NCBI GenBank assembly: GCA_945863785.1
Contig: CAMBAQ010000096.1
Location: 1 to 7,198, forward strand
Length of the DNA stretch: 7,198 nucleotides
From: Chthoniobacter flavus
Lineage (GTDB): Bacteria > Verrucomicrobiota > Verrucomicrobiia > Chthoniobacterales > Terrimicrobiaceae
Reading direction: 5' to 3'
Below the pieces are notes generated by a model. The model saw only the letters and a list, made by a program, of their open reading frames with translations, was not told the origin of the DNA and did no database searches. Positions 1-5,530 of this stretch are shown piece by piece. A program made the position numbers and the translations under genes. The stretch's first letter is position 1. Each line of letters begins with the position of its first letter.

Positions 1-213
1 ATCACCATCAACGGCACCCTTAAGAGCGTCCGCGACCGCCTAGATCCGGATCTCTTTTTTTCCGCAAGCCGAAGCCATGCGATCAACCTCGACCATGTCG
101 CCAATGTGGAAGACATCGAGGGGGGCTTCATGATTCTGACAATGGCCAATGGCGTGAAGGTGGAATTATCGCGACGCCACAGCACTGAATTCCGTCGTTT
201 AAAGTCGGTTTAA
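1..213 (+). CDS. LytTR-family DNA-binding regulator, C-terminal fragment
   Basis: The window opens inside a reading frame that runs 70 codons to a TAA at 211-213; the start lies upstream of the window. The visible part matches the second half of a LytTR DNA-binding domain: a leucine/charged helix (SVRDRLDPD), then FFSASRSHAINLDHV, which corresponds to the family's F-x-R-x-HRS-x-x-VN-L-x-x-I core, then a beta strand ending in an NG turn (MANGVKVELSRRH) and a final basic helix (STEFRRLKSV). In known LytTR proteins this domain binds paired promoter repeats and usually follows a response-regulator receiver domain or membrane segments, which cannot be seen here. The first residue of the usual HRS triplet is Ser (SRS), a small deviation. 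The partner domain and the target genes are unknown. The downstream LysM gene is on the same strand after a 151-bp gap, so a regulatory link is possible but unproven. Confidence 0.8.
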   Translation: MTINGTLKSVRDRLDPDLFFSASRSHAINLDHVANVEDIEGGFMILTMANGVKVELSRRHSTEFRRLKSV

Positions 214-364
214 AAACGCCCTTTTTTGCATTTTCAACGAATGGTCGTGTTTGTGGGTTGAACGGATTCTACTGATCCTTGAATGGCGCTAGAGGCAGTT
301 GGAATGGGCCTCTGATGGCTTTGGCGATTTGCGTGTTTTAGAAAAACACACGATACAGCGGTCG
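214..364. other. Intergenic gap between the LytTR and LysM genes
   Basis: This is 151 bp with no supported gene. A TTG at 299 would extend the LysM frame by 22 codons, but the added residues show no domain and the TTG has no clear ribosome binding site. I looked for sigma-70 hexamers and found only partial ones: TTGAAC at 258-263 has no acceptable -10 element at 16-18 bp. There is no convincing terminator hairpin after the LytTR stop, only a short A-run and T-run around CGCCC. Confidence 0.5.
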
Positions 365-1306
365 ATGAAAACCTATCCGACCCGACACCCAAATTGGATT
401 GACGAAAGCGACGGCACTCAACCTCCAAAAAAAGCTTGGACTGAGCGAATCGGGATTTCGTTCCCAGTCGCCTTTGTCATCGTTCTCGCGTTGCATCTCA
501 CCGTCCTCGGTGGGATCTACGCGAGCAATAAAATCAAACTTCGACAATCCCCCCAGCCCTTGGCAGCGAAGGCAGAGGAAGCTCCGAAAGGTCCCGTCTC
601 GGACGCTTTCGTAGTGCGCAATGATTGGCCCCAAGCCAGCGCCACTCCCGAAGTGCAAGCGATTCCACAGGTTCCTAAAAAAGCCCTTCCTTCCGCGAAA
701 GTGGCCGTCAAAAAAAACGACAAACCCAAGTCTCTCTTTGCCCCACCCACAGAGAAGAAAATCGAGGCACCCAAGCCCCCTCAAGCGATCGCCCATGTCC
801 CCTCGCCTGCAGCGGCACCCAAACCAGCCCCCGTCGCAAAAGCATCCGACAGCACATTGAGAGCCCAATTTCTCGCCACCCAAAAAGCGAGCCAACCACC
901 TCAAGAAGTCACCGAAACTCGCCAAACCATTCCCGCAAGGCCAAGCGTCCAACCCGTCGTTGCAACAAATACAGAGGCACTATCCCCGGCTCCGCCCAGA
1001 GCCATAGCTACTGCCTCTACTCCCGTCGCACACAGCGCCATAGCGGCGACATCAACTCCCACCGCACCCAAAGCCATAGCAGCCATGCTTGCTCCCGCCG
1101 CGCCGACCAAGCCAACCGTTCAACCAAGCACGCCAGCACCCACAGTGACCGAATACGTCCTCAACGGCGGCGACAACCTCTACTCCGTATCCCGCCGACT
1201 CCAAGTCTCCTACAGCGACCTCATGCAAGCTAATGGAATCAGCGACCCACGCCAGTTGCGTGTTGGCCAGAAACTCAAAGTTCCAGAACGCAAATCCGAC
1301 ATCTAG
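365..1306 (+). CDS. Membrane-anchored LysM-domain protein with Ala/Pro-rich linker
   Basis: The predicted protein has 313 residues from ATG 365. A polar N-terminus of about 30 residues, presumed cytoplasmic, is followed by one hydrophobic segment at about residues 31-53 (ISFPVAFVIVLALHLTVLGG). A long linker rich in Ala, Pro, Lys and Thr spans about 60-260, and a C-terminal LysM domain covers about 263-307 (YVLNGGDNLYSVSRRL, then LMQANGI and LRVGQKLKVP). LysM domains bind N-acetylglucosamine-containing glycans such as peptidoglycan, so the protein probably spans the inner membrane and reaches the cell wall. I infer a structural or tethering role, since no catalytic domain is present. A TTG at 299 would add 22 residues, but I prefer the ATG because the extension is featureless; neither start has a good ribosome binding site. 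The linker holds a 12-residue tandem repeat, annotated separately. The next gene starts 46 bp downstream on the same strand and may be cotranscribed. Confidence 0.8.
   Translation: MKTYPTRHPNWIDESDGTQPPKKAWTERIGISFPVAFVIVLALHLTVLGGIYASNKIKLRQSPQPLAAKAEEAPKGPVSDAFVVRNDWPQASATPEVQAIPQVPKKALPSAKVAVKKNDKPKSLFAPPTEKKIEAPKPPQAIAHVPSPAAAPKPAPVAKASDSTLRAQFLATQKASQPPQEVTETRQTIPARPSVQPVVATNTEALSPAPPRAIATASTPVAHSAIAATSTPTAPKAIAAMLAPAAPTKPTVQPSTPAPTVTEYVLNGGDNLYSVSRRLQVSYSDLMQANGISDPRQLRVGQKLKVPERKSDI
1001..1108 (+). repeat. Three 36-bp tandem repeats in the LysM protein linker
   Basis: Three consecutive in-frame 36-bp units start at 1001, 1037 and 1073, each beginning with GCCATAGC. They encode AIATASTPVAHS, AIAATSTPTAPK and AIAAMLAPAAPT (residues 213-248 of the ATG-365 protein). 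The units differ at many positions, mostly in the second half, so the duplication is not recent. Such repeats change spacer length between membrane anchor and wall-binding domain by whole units without breaking the frame. Copy-number variation among strains is an inference. Confidence 0.8.
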
Positions 1307-1352
1307 TCCCACGAAACGTTCCCACCACCACTTCGATTAGACCATCTACCAA

Positions 1353-1901
1353 ATGCATCTCAACCTCTCAGACACCAACCCCTCGAAGCTGCTTCAGACG
1401 CTGCAAACGGCCTTCATGAATAAAGACAAGAATGTGACTCTTGATCTCCTCGGCCCGGGACTGATTCTTAATGATACGGCTTTGATGCTGTATGAGGAAA
1501 TCCGCAACCGCCCGAGTTGCACCAAGGTCCACATCCACTCTCGCACCTGTCTTTTCGATGGAGCCATCCTGCTTTGGCTCGCTGGAGACACCCGCACGAT
1601 TCGAAGTGATGCCTGGATCCAGGTTTCGGAAATTCCGGAAGAGCCCATCCGTCCAAAGCTCCCACATAGTCGAAGACTCGCCGAATACAGTAACGCCATT
1701 CCGATCATAGACGAGTACCCTGCGGAAACAGATCTGCGAAGTATCATCAAGTACCTTGGTGAATGGTTGCCTGTGGAGGAAATCGCGGGCCTTCGACTCT
1801 TCGAAAGTGAGTTGCGAGACCTCGGGTTAATCCACGATTCAGAAAGCGAAAAAACCCTGATCTCGTTGTTTCACGGGCAAGAATACAACGTTACGAAATA
1901 G
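1353..1901 (+). CDS. Conserved-looking protein, possible degenerate ClpP/crotonase-fold protein
   Basis: The predicted protein has 182 residues, no signal peptide and no membrane segment, so it is likely cytoplasmic. I do not recognise it with certainty. Residues about 26-92 follow the order of elements in the ClpP/crotonase superfamily: a hydrophobic strand (NVTLDLLGPG), an ILND-x5-LYEEI helix, a second strand (TKVHIHSRT), then DGAILLWLAGDTRTI and a strand with AWIQV. This recalls the GxAxSmg...laaGxxR...sxxmiH stretch of ClpP, but Asp-Gly (69-70) stands about where the nucleophilic serine would be and no catalytic His is evident after AWIQ. If the fold is right, this is a non-proteolytic relative. 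The C-terminal 80 residues are charged and predicted helical, with no known motif. The start at 1353 is the first ATG after the LysM stop; it has no ribosome binding site, and an ATG at 1416 is an alternative. Coupling to the LysM gene is plausible. Confidence 0.65.
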   Translation: MHLNLSDTNPSKLLQTLQTAFMNKDKNVTLDLLGPGLILNDTALMLYEEIRNRPSCTKVHIHSRTCLFDGAILLWLAGDTRTIRSDAWIQVSEIPEEPIRPKLPHSRRLAEYSNAIPIIDEYPAETDLRSIIKYLGEWLPVEEIAGLRLFESELRDLGLIHDSESEKTLISLFHGQEYNVTK

Positions 1902-1976
1902 CCGTCTCCGCTCCTCCCTGCCCGTAACAAATCTTCAAACTTTTGCGAGCCATTAGCTTTGCTTATCGCACGCATC

Positions 1977-2923
1977 TCATTGCGAATTGACGATGCGCTT
2001 TGTCGGATCGATCGCAAGCCAGCAGGCGGCAGCGAACAGCTAGAAGACCGCAACGGTAATCAGGGAGTAATTCCACGAACCCCATCGTTGGAGGCACTCT
2101 CCCATGACCAGCGGCATCAACGTCCCTCCTAGGTTGCCGAATGTGTTCATGGCGCCTGTAACCACGCCGGCGTGTTTGCCTCCAATCTCTAAGCAAACGG
2201 CCCACGCGGGCGCAACGCCCAGAGATGCAAAGCCAGCAGCGACTCCCATCCCGAGCGCGGCCAATTTCGGATCTTGTGAGAGCGTTGCCCCAATGAAAGT
2301 GGCTCGGCAAGCGGAAGTCCGATCAGGCCTGGCGTGCGACGTCCTGAGAATGATCCACAGCAGCGAATGAGAACATCTCTTAGCCCTCCGCCGAAGGCCA
2401 CACCGGCCGCCATGCAAAGTAGCGGCCACATGGCCAGCCAACCAGCGGCTTTTAGGTCAAACCCGCGCGCCTTCATTAAGTAATTGGGAAGCCAAGTCAG
2501 AAAAAAATACCATCCATAAATGATTTCAAAATACATCCCACAAAGCGCAATGAGGCTACGACTGCGGAGCATCTCCCTCCAGGGCACAGGCGGGTGCGGC
2601 GATGGAGGTTGAGTGCCGATGACGCGCAACTCCGCTTCGTTGACAACCGTGTGATGGTTTGGTTCGTAGCGAAACCAGAGATACCAAACGAGGGCCCAGA
2701 CTACTCCAACCAAGGCATACAGTGGAAAAATCCAGCGCCAACTTCATCACGCTCAGCATTGCAGTGGTGAGTTTTTGCGCCACCGCGCCGCATACAAACC
2801 GGTCATCACAGCAAGTCCAAACGCGTATCCGTGCGCCCTCACTGGTAGCCAGCGCAAATAGACGTGAGAAATTCCGGGAAAGATCGAGGCCTCGCCAACC
2901 CCGAAGAGGAAACGTATCGTCTT
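1977..2923 (-). pseudogene. Decayed MFS transporter (ACS family), truncated with frameshifts and a nonsense codon
   Basis: Read on the minus strand, the pieces spell most of an anion:cation symporter-type MFS permease (the family of hexuronate, galactonate and phthalate carriers). In order: KTIRFLFGVGEASIFPGISHVYLRWLP, split here as KTIRFLFGVGEA and SIFPGISHVYLRWLP (from 2923); GAVAQKLTTAML in a second frame after a shift near 2785-2800; WRWIFPLYALVG through YLWFRYEP and the NEAEL loop in a third frame after a shift near 2738-2750; GWYFFLTWLPNYL and GGLRDVLIR; then a shift near 2295-2325 into DPKLAALGMGVAAGF, GKHAGVVTGAMNTFGNLGG and WNYSLITVAVF. A TAG at 2040-2042 interrupts the last membrane helix, after which the frame continues LFAAACWLAIDPTKRI to a TGA at 1977-1979. 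Roughly the first 100 residues (about three helices) are missing. No homopolymer runs sit at the shifts, so sequencing error is an unlikely cause. The substrate cannot be told. Confidence 0.88.
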
Positions 2924-3167
2924 CTGGCAGTTTGGACCGCATTTTTGGGGGGGCTTAACAGACATGGGAACGGGCTAACAGACCGTCGAGCTTTAAGATC
3001 TCTGGAGTGTTTCCCATTTGTTTCAAATAAAACAGCCAGCGATTCCATGAGTAGAATGCAGGCTACGAGGGAGTGAGTGTCAAAAACCCGCCAATCCCAG
3101 CGAACGCCCGTGAGGGACTCCCTATTGATTCCCCTAGTGTTCGGAACGCACTTCCTATGCTGGTGAA
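2924..3167. other. Non-coding stretch at the broken 5' edge of the MFS pseudogene
   Basis: This is about 244 bp. Transporter similarity stops at about 2923, and no frame on either strand from there to the TPR start gives a recognisable protein. The missing first part of the transporter is not found here. The stretch contains one short direct repeat at 2951-2983, listed separately. I saw no transposase remnant and no tRNA-like cloverleaf. The promoter of the TPR gene should lie at its right end, but no well-spaced -35/-10 pair is visible: TTGATT at 3125 and TATGCT at 3156 are 25 bp apart. Confidence 0.5.
2951..2983. repeat. Short direct repeat GGGCT(T)AACAGAC
   Basis: GGGCTTAACAGAC at 2951-2963 and GGGCTAACAGAC at 2972-2983 differ by a single T and start 21 bp apart. 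They lie about 30 bp beyond the point where the transporter pseudogene loses similarity, directly after a run of seven G (2947-2953) that overlaps the first copy. They may mark a deletion or insertion junction, or they may be chance. Confidence 0.45.
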
Positions 3168-3812
3168 ATGAAACCAAAAATCTTTTGCGAAAGAAAAAAG
3201 ACTCCTCAAGTGCCAAAGCTGTCCGTCGATAAAATAACTGTGGACAGCACTCCGTTTGTCCCCAGAAACCCAGAAATGCCGAAGAAAAACCCAATGAACG
3301 ACCCCCAGAACCAAATGAAAATCCTTGCCGCACAAGGATACCTTGAAATCGGAATGGTGGAAGACGCTTTGCGTGAATTGGAATCCCTTCCCGAGAGCGA
3401 ACAGATGAGCAATGAAAGCCTCTCGGTCTATGTCGAAATCTTCCGCGAGACGGGAGAATGGGAGCGCATGGAAAAGACAGCCGAACTTCTCTGCCAAACG
3501 GATAAGCAGAATGTAAAAAGGTGGCTTGATTGCGCATTTGCACGTTACCACTTGGATTCCGTAGAAAGCGCTTGCGCGACTCTGCTTGCGGCAACCAAGC
3601 GATTCCCAAACGAAGCCTTGGTCCTCTTCCAACTCGCCTGCTGCGAGTGCCAACTCGGCGACATCGCCGAGGCCAAGAAACACTTGAATCAATCAAAAGA
3701 ACTCTGCCCGATCTGCCGTGTTCTCGCCCTCACCGATGAAGGTGACCTTGATCTCATCTGGCAAAATTACAGCACCCCGATTTTGCAAATGAGTTCCGTC
3801 TCCCATTCCTAG
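3168..3812 (+). CDS. Tetratricopeptide-repeat (TPR) protein
   Basis: The predicted protein has 214 residues, no signal peptide and no membrane segment. From about residue 50 it is a run of helical hairpins typical of TPR: AAQGYLEIGMVEDALRELES, a second unit around SLSVYVEIFRETGEWERMEK, a third (WLDCAFARYHLDSVESACAT) and a fourth (ALVLFQLACCECQLGDIAEA). The chain ends CRVLALTDEGDLDLIW, which resembles the 'fRxxALxDxDLxxLW' tail found in other bacterial TPR proteins. TPRs mediate protein-protein contacts; the partner is unknown. It has nine cysteines, including CCEC and CPIC. The first 50 residues are basic, Pro-rich and unstructured, so the true start could be a later ATG (3276, 3294 or 3315, the last just before the first repeat). 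ATG 3168 has only a weak GGTGA two bases upstream. It converges with the SRAP gene, the two stop codons lying 13 bp apart. Confidence 0.75.
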   Translation: MKPKIFCERKKTPQVPKLSVDKITVDSTPFVPRNPEMPKKNPMNDPQNQMKILAAQGYLEIGMVEDALRELESLPESEQMSNESLSVYVEIFRETGEWERMEKTAELLCQTDKQNVKRWLDCAFARYHLDSVESACATLLAATKRFPNEALVLFQLACCECQLGDIAEAKKHLNQSKELCPICRVLALTDEGDLDLIWQNYSTPILQMSSVSHS

Positions 3813-3825
3813 GACTCTGCAGATT

Positions 3826-4230
3826 CTAGAAAAAAAGATCCAGCTCGGGTGCCTCAGCGGGCAAAATGGCAAAGCGCCGCGAAAGTAAAAGCGGCATGCG
3901 AGGGTGTTCGTATTTTTGAAGTTCGGCATCGGTCGATGCCCGCGTGAGGATTTTCAGCAGCGGTGTGGTCGTGCGGTGGTCTAGCACGGCCCCAACCACA
4001 CAATCAGATGGCACAAACTCCCACTGGAGCTTGCCGGTCACATCGGAGCGTTCGGCGAATTCCGTCGCCGGAATATCGATCTCCTCGCAGCCTTGGCGTT
4101 TCCACCAACTCAGAATCTCGGACCGTGCAAATCCAGCCCAGACAGCCTTCACCAAACCATTCGGACCGGATGCGGAAATCGGGGTTCCGGGCTTAAGTGT
4201 GCGGGTACCGTTTCGCAGAATGGCACACAT
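3826..4230 (-). CDS. Compact, divergent SRAP (YedK/HMCES-like) protein
   Basis: The predicted protein has 134 residues, while E. coli YedK has about 220. SRAP proteins use Cys2, exposed after removal of Met1, to form a covalent crosslink with abasic sites in single-stranded DNA and shield them. Three family hallmarks are visible in order: MC at the N-terminus (Cys2); IPATEFAER at 53-61, which lines up with the family's IPADGFYEW and keeps the catalytic Glu (Glu60); and ILTRAST followed by EHPRMPLLL at 108-116, which corresponds to ILTxxA...iHxRMPxiL and keeps the catalytic His (His109). AGFARSE at 32-38 corresponds to NARAE, but the usual Asn is replaced. The Gly and Arg after Cys2 in MCGR are also missing (MCAI). 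It is the last gene of the tightly packed minus-strand group, starting 9 bp after the membrane-protein stop. The family call rests on motif order only, and activity is uncertain. Confidence 0.65.
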   Translation of the reverse strand: MCAILRNGTRTLKPGTPISASGPNGLVKAVWAGFARSEILSWWKRQGCEEIDIPATEFAERSDVTGKLQWEFVPSDCVVGAVLDHRTTTPLLKILTRASTDAELQKYEHPRMPLLLSRRFAILPAEAPELDLFF

Positions 4231-4239
4231 GACGTAAAA

Positions 4240-4674
4240 TCAAACGGCGAGCTTGAAACCCATGGCGAAGATCACCGAAAAGCCAATGCACCAAGGGATC
4301 GCGCCGAGTGACAAGCTCAGAAAGGCCGCCAAGCGCTTCTCACCTACAGCAAGGGCGAGAAGACAACCGGCCTGCGGGCCAATCGTGATGGGAGCGACCA
4401 ATCCCAGACCAACAAGGCCAAATTTATCCCAGGCACGCCATATCCACTTCTGCGGATCACGAACAAGGGGAATGCGCAACTTTCTAGCGATCCAATCACG
4501 CGCAGGAGTACCAAGGAGGAGCATCACTCCAGCACCGGCAGCATACCCACACCAGGCAACCAAGGCGGCTACTGGGACACTGAGACCTGCGGCCATGCCT
4601 CCGGGAATCGCTCCTACAAAATAAAAAAAACCCAGCGTAAATGTTGCCGAAATAGCCGAAATGAGAGCAATCAT
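4240..4674 (-). CDS. Small multi-pass membrane protein, resembles putative small multi-drug export family
   Basis: The predicted protein has 144 residues and is mostly hydrophobic, with about four membrane segments: about 2-26, 30-56, a re-entrant or membrane stretch at about 87-110, and 115-140. A basic loop sits between them (TPARDWIARKLRIPLVRDPQKW). The GAIPGGMAAGLSVP stretch near residues 22-35, and KFGLVGLGLVAPITIGPQAG with a small-residue C-terminal helix, follow the layout of the 'putative small multi-drug export' family (PF06695), distantly like DedA/VTT proteins. Despite the family name, export of drugs is not well established, so I infer only a small membrane transporter or flippase-like protein. 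Its ATG overlaps the TGA of the upstream HAD gene by four bases (ATGA, 4671-4674), which points to translational coupling. The SRAP gene follows after 9 bp. Confidence 0.6.
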   Translation of the reverse strand: MIALISAISATFTLGFFYFVGAIPGGMAAGLSVPVAALVAWCGYAAGAGVMLLLGTPARDWIARKLRIPLVRDPQKWIWRAWDKFGLVGLGLVAPITIGPQAGCLLALAVGEKRLAAFLSLSLGAIPWCIGFSVIFAMGFKLAV

Positions 4675-5420
4675 ACCGTGGTTGCGCTCGGCGAATGCAA
4701 ATAAGCACCCAATAGTGAGATGATCTGAGATGGTGACTCGATCAGGTAATCAGGCGCTAGCGCTTGGATCGCAGAGTGACTGTTGTAGCCCCAAGTGACG
4801 GCAGCCATATGAATCCCGGTTTCCTGTGCGGCTTCAATATCCCTCATCTCATCACCCACAAAAAGGACGTCGGATGGTTTGAGTTGGAATTCCTTGAGCA
4901 TTTTTCGGATCACGCTGCCTTTTCCCAAAAGCTTCGATGAGCTTTTAATGAATTCAAATATCTGGAGATCATATTGTTGAAGGAAAGCCGTGACATTGGC
5001 TTCGGAATTCGAGGTAAGAATGCCTAAACGGAAGCCCTCCGCGTGAAGTTGCCGAACGACGAGCAAGAGATCGTGAAAAGGCTGAATATCAGGCATGCGC
5101 TTGGACATTTCCTCGGTTCCGCGTTTCGAAATCCGATGGAGTTTCATGCGTGGAATGCCGAGTTGCTTCATCAGACCGCGTGTGGAGAGATCGCGCGCGC
5201 TCAATAATCCTTCTGATGGTAACTTTTGAAATCCGAATTCCTCAGCGAGAATGTTCAGAATCGCAAAACCAGCATGGAAGGTGTCCGCGAGTGTACCGTC
5301 AAAATCAAATACCACCAGCTGGGGCTTTTTTTTCAAAAGTCCCGCCGCTCCGACCCGACGCTTGCCTCCCCTGAGGACAAACCGAGCGAAGCGCTTAACC
5401 CGTGATCTTTTTTTTATCAT
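4671..5420 (-). CDS. HAD-superfamily hydrolase, phosphoglycolate-phosphatase-like
   Basis: The predicted protein has 249 residues from ATG 5420. All four HAD motifs are present: motif I VVFDFDGTLADT with nucleophile Asp39 and acid/base Asp41; motif II LGILTSNS; motif III Lys in SSSKLLGKG; and motif IV FVGDEMRDIEAA, which binds Mg2+. An alpha-helical C1 cap lies between motifs I and II, which with the VTWGYNS...APDYLIESP tail suits subfamily IA enzymes such as Gph. These remove phosphate from small metabolites; the substrate cannot be read from sequence. The N-terminus is odd: about 33 very basic residues precede motif I, where family members usually have about five. The frame is open to a GTG at 5498, but I prefer ATG 5420, which has GGAAG at a suitable distance; a TTG nearer the domain is also possible. 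The next gene overlaps by 4 bp, and chaA ends 110 bp upstream. Confidence 0.85.
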   Translation of the reverse strand: MIKKRSRVKRFARFVLRGGKRRVGAAGLLKKKPQLVVFDFDGTLADTFHAGFAILNILAEEFGFQKLPSEGLLSARDLSTRGLMKQLGIPRMKLHRISKRGTEEMSKRMPDIQPFHDLLLVVRQLHAEGFRLGILTSNSEANVTAFLQQYDLQIFEFIKSSSKLLGKGSVIRKMLKEFQLKPSDVLFVGDEMRDIEAAQETGIHMAAVTWGYNSHSAIQALAPDYLIESPSQIISLLGAYLHSPSATTV

Positions 5421-5511
5421 GCGGTGACTTCCATACGATCCAAATTCTATCCAAGAGGGAAAAAATCTCCAATCATTTGATTCGCCGTAGGGAATCACCC
5501 CACTTCAATGA

Positions 5512-5528
5512 CCAACTCGCCCAGTTGG
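5512..5528 (-). terminator. Hairpin just after the chaA stop codon
   Basis: CCAACT (5512-5517) and AGTTGG (5523-5528) form a perfect 6-bp stem with a 5-base loop, two bases past the chaA TAA at 5531-5533. No U-run follows on the minus strand, so it is not a standard intrinsic terminator. It could mark an mRNA 3' end, partially uncouple chaA from the HAD gene, or be chance. Confidence 0.3.
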
Positions 5529-5530
5529 AT

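Noticed and set aside
338..952. Minus-strand open frame of 204 codons opposite the LysM gene
   Set aside because: It is Cys/Gly/Trp-rich, as expected for the reverse of an Ala/Pro/Lys-rich coding region, and has no recognisable domain.
1930..1980. TGCGA...TCGCA inverted repeat between the ClpP-like gene and the pseudogene as a terminator
   Set aside because: The arms are only five bases around a 17-base loop with no T-run, within chance expectation.
3125..3161. TTGATT and TATGCT upstream of the TPR gene as a promoter
   Set aside because: The spacing is 25 bp, well beyond the 16-18 bp usual for sigma-70.
2839..3696. Long minus-strand open frame of 285 codons
   Set aside because: Most of it is antisense to the TPR gene, its composition is unlike a protein (many Arg, Ser and Phe, no domain), and its end overlaps the transporter pseudogene in the wrong frame.
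3809..3829. Imperfect palindrome spanning the two convergent stop codons (CTAGGA...TTCTAG), next to an A-run
   Set aside because: The stem is only six pairs with one G-T wobble, and on neither strand is it followed by a U-run, so it does not read as a bidirectional terminator.
4253..4624. Plus-strand open frame of 123 codons opposite the small membrane protein
   Set aside because: The minus-strand frame has clear membrane segments, a 4-bp overlap with the HAD gene and family-like motifs; the plus-strand frame has none of these.
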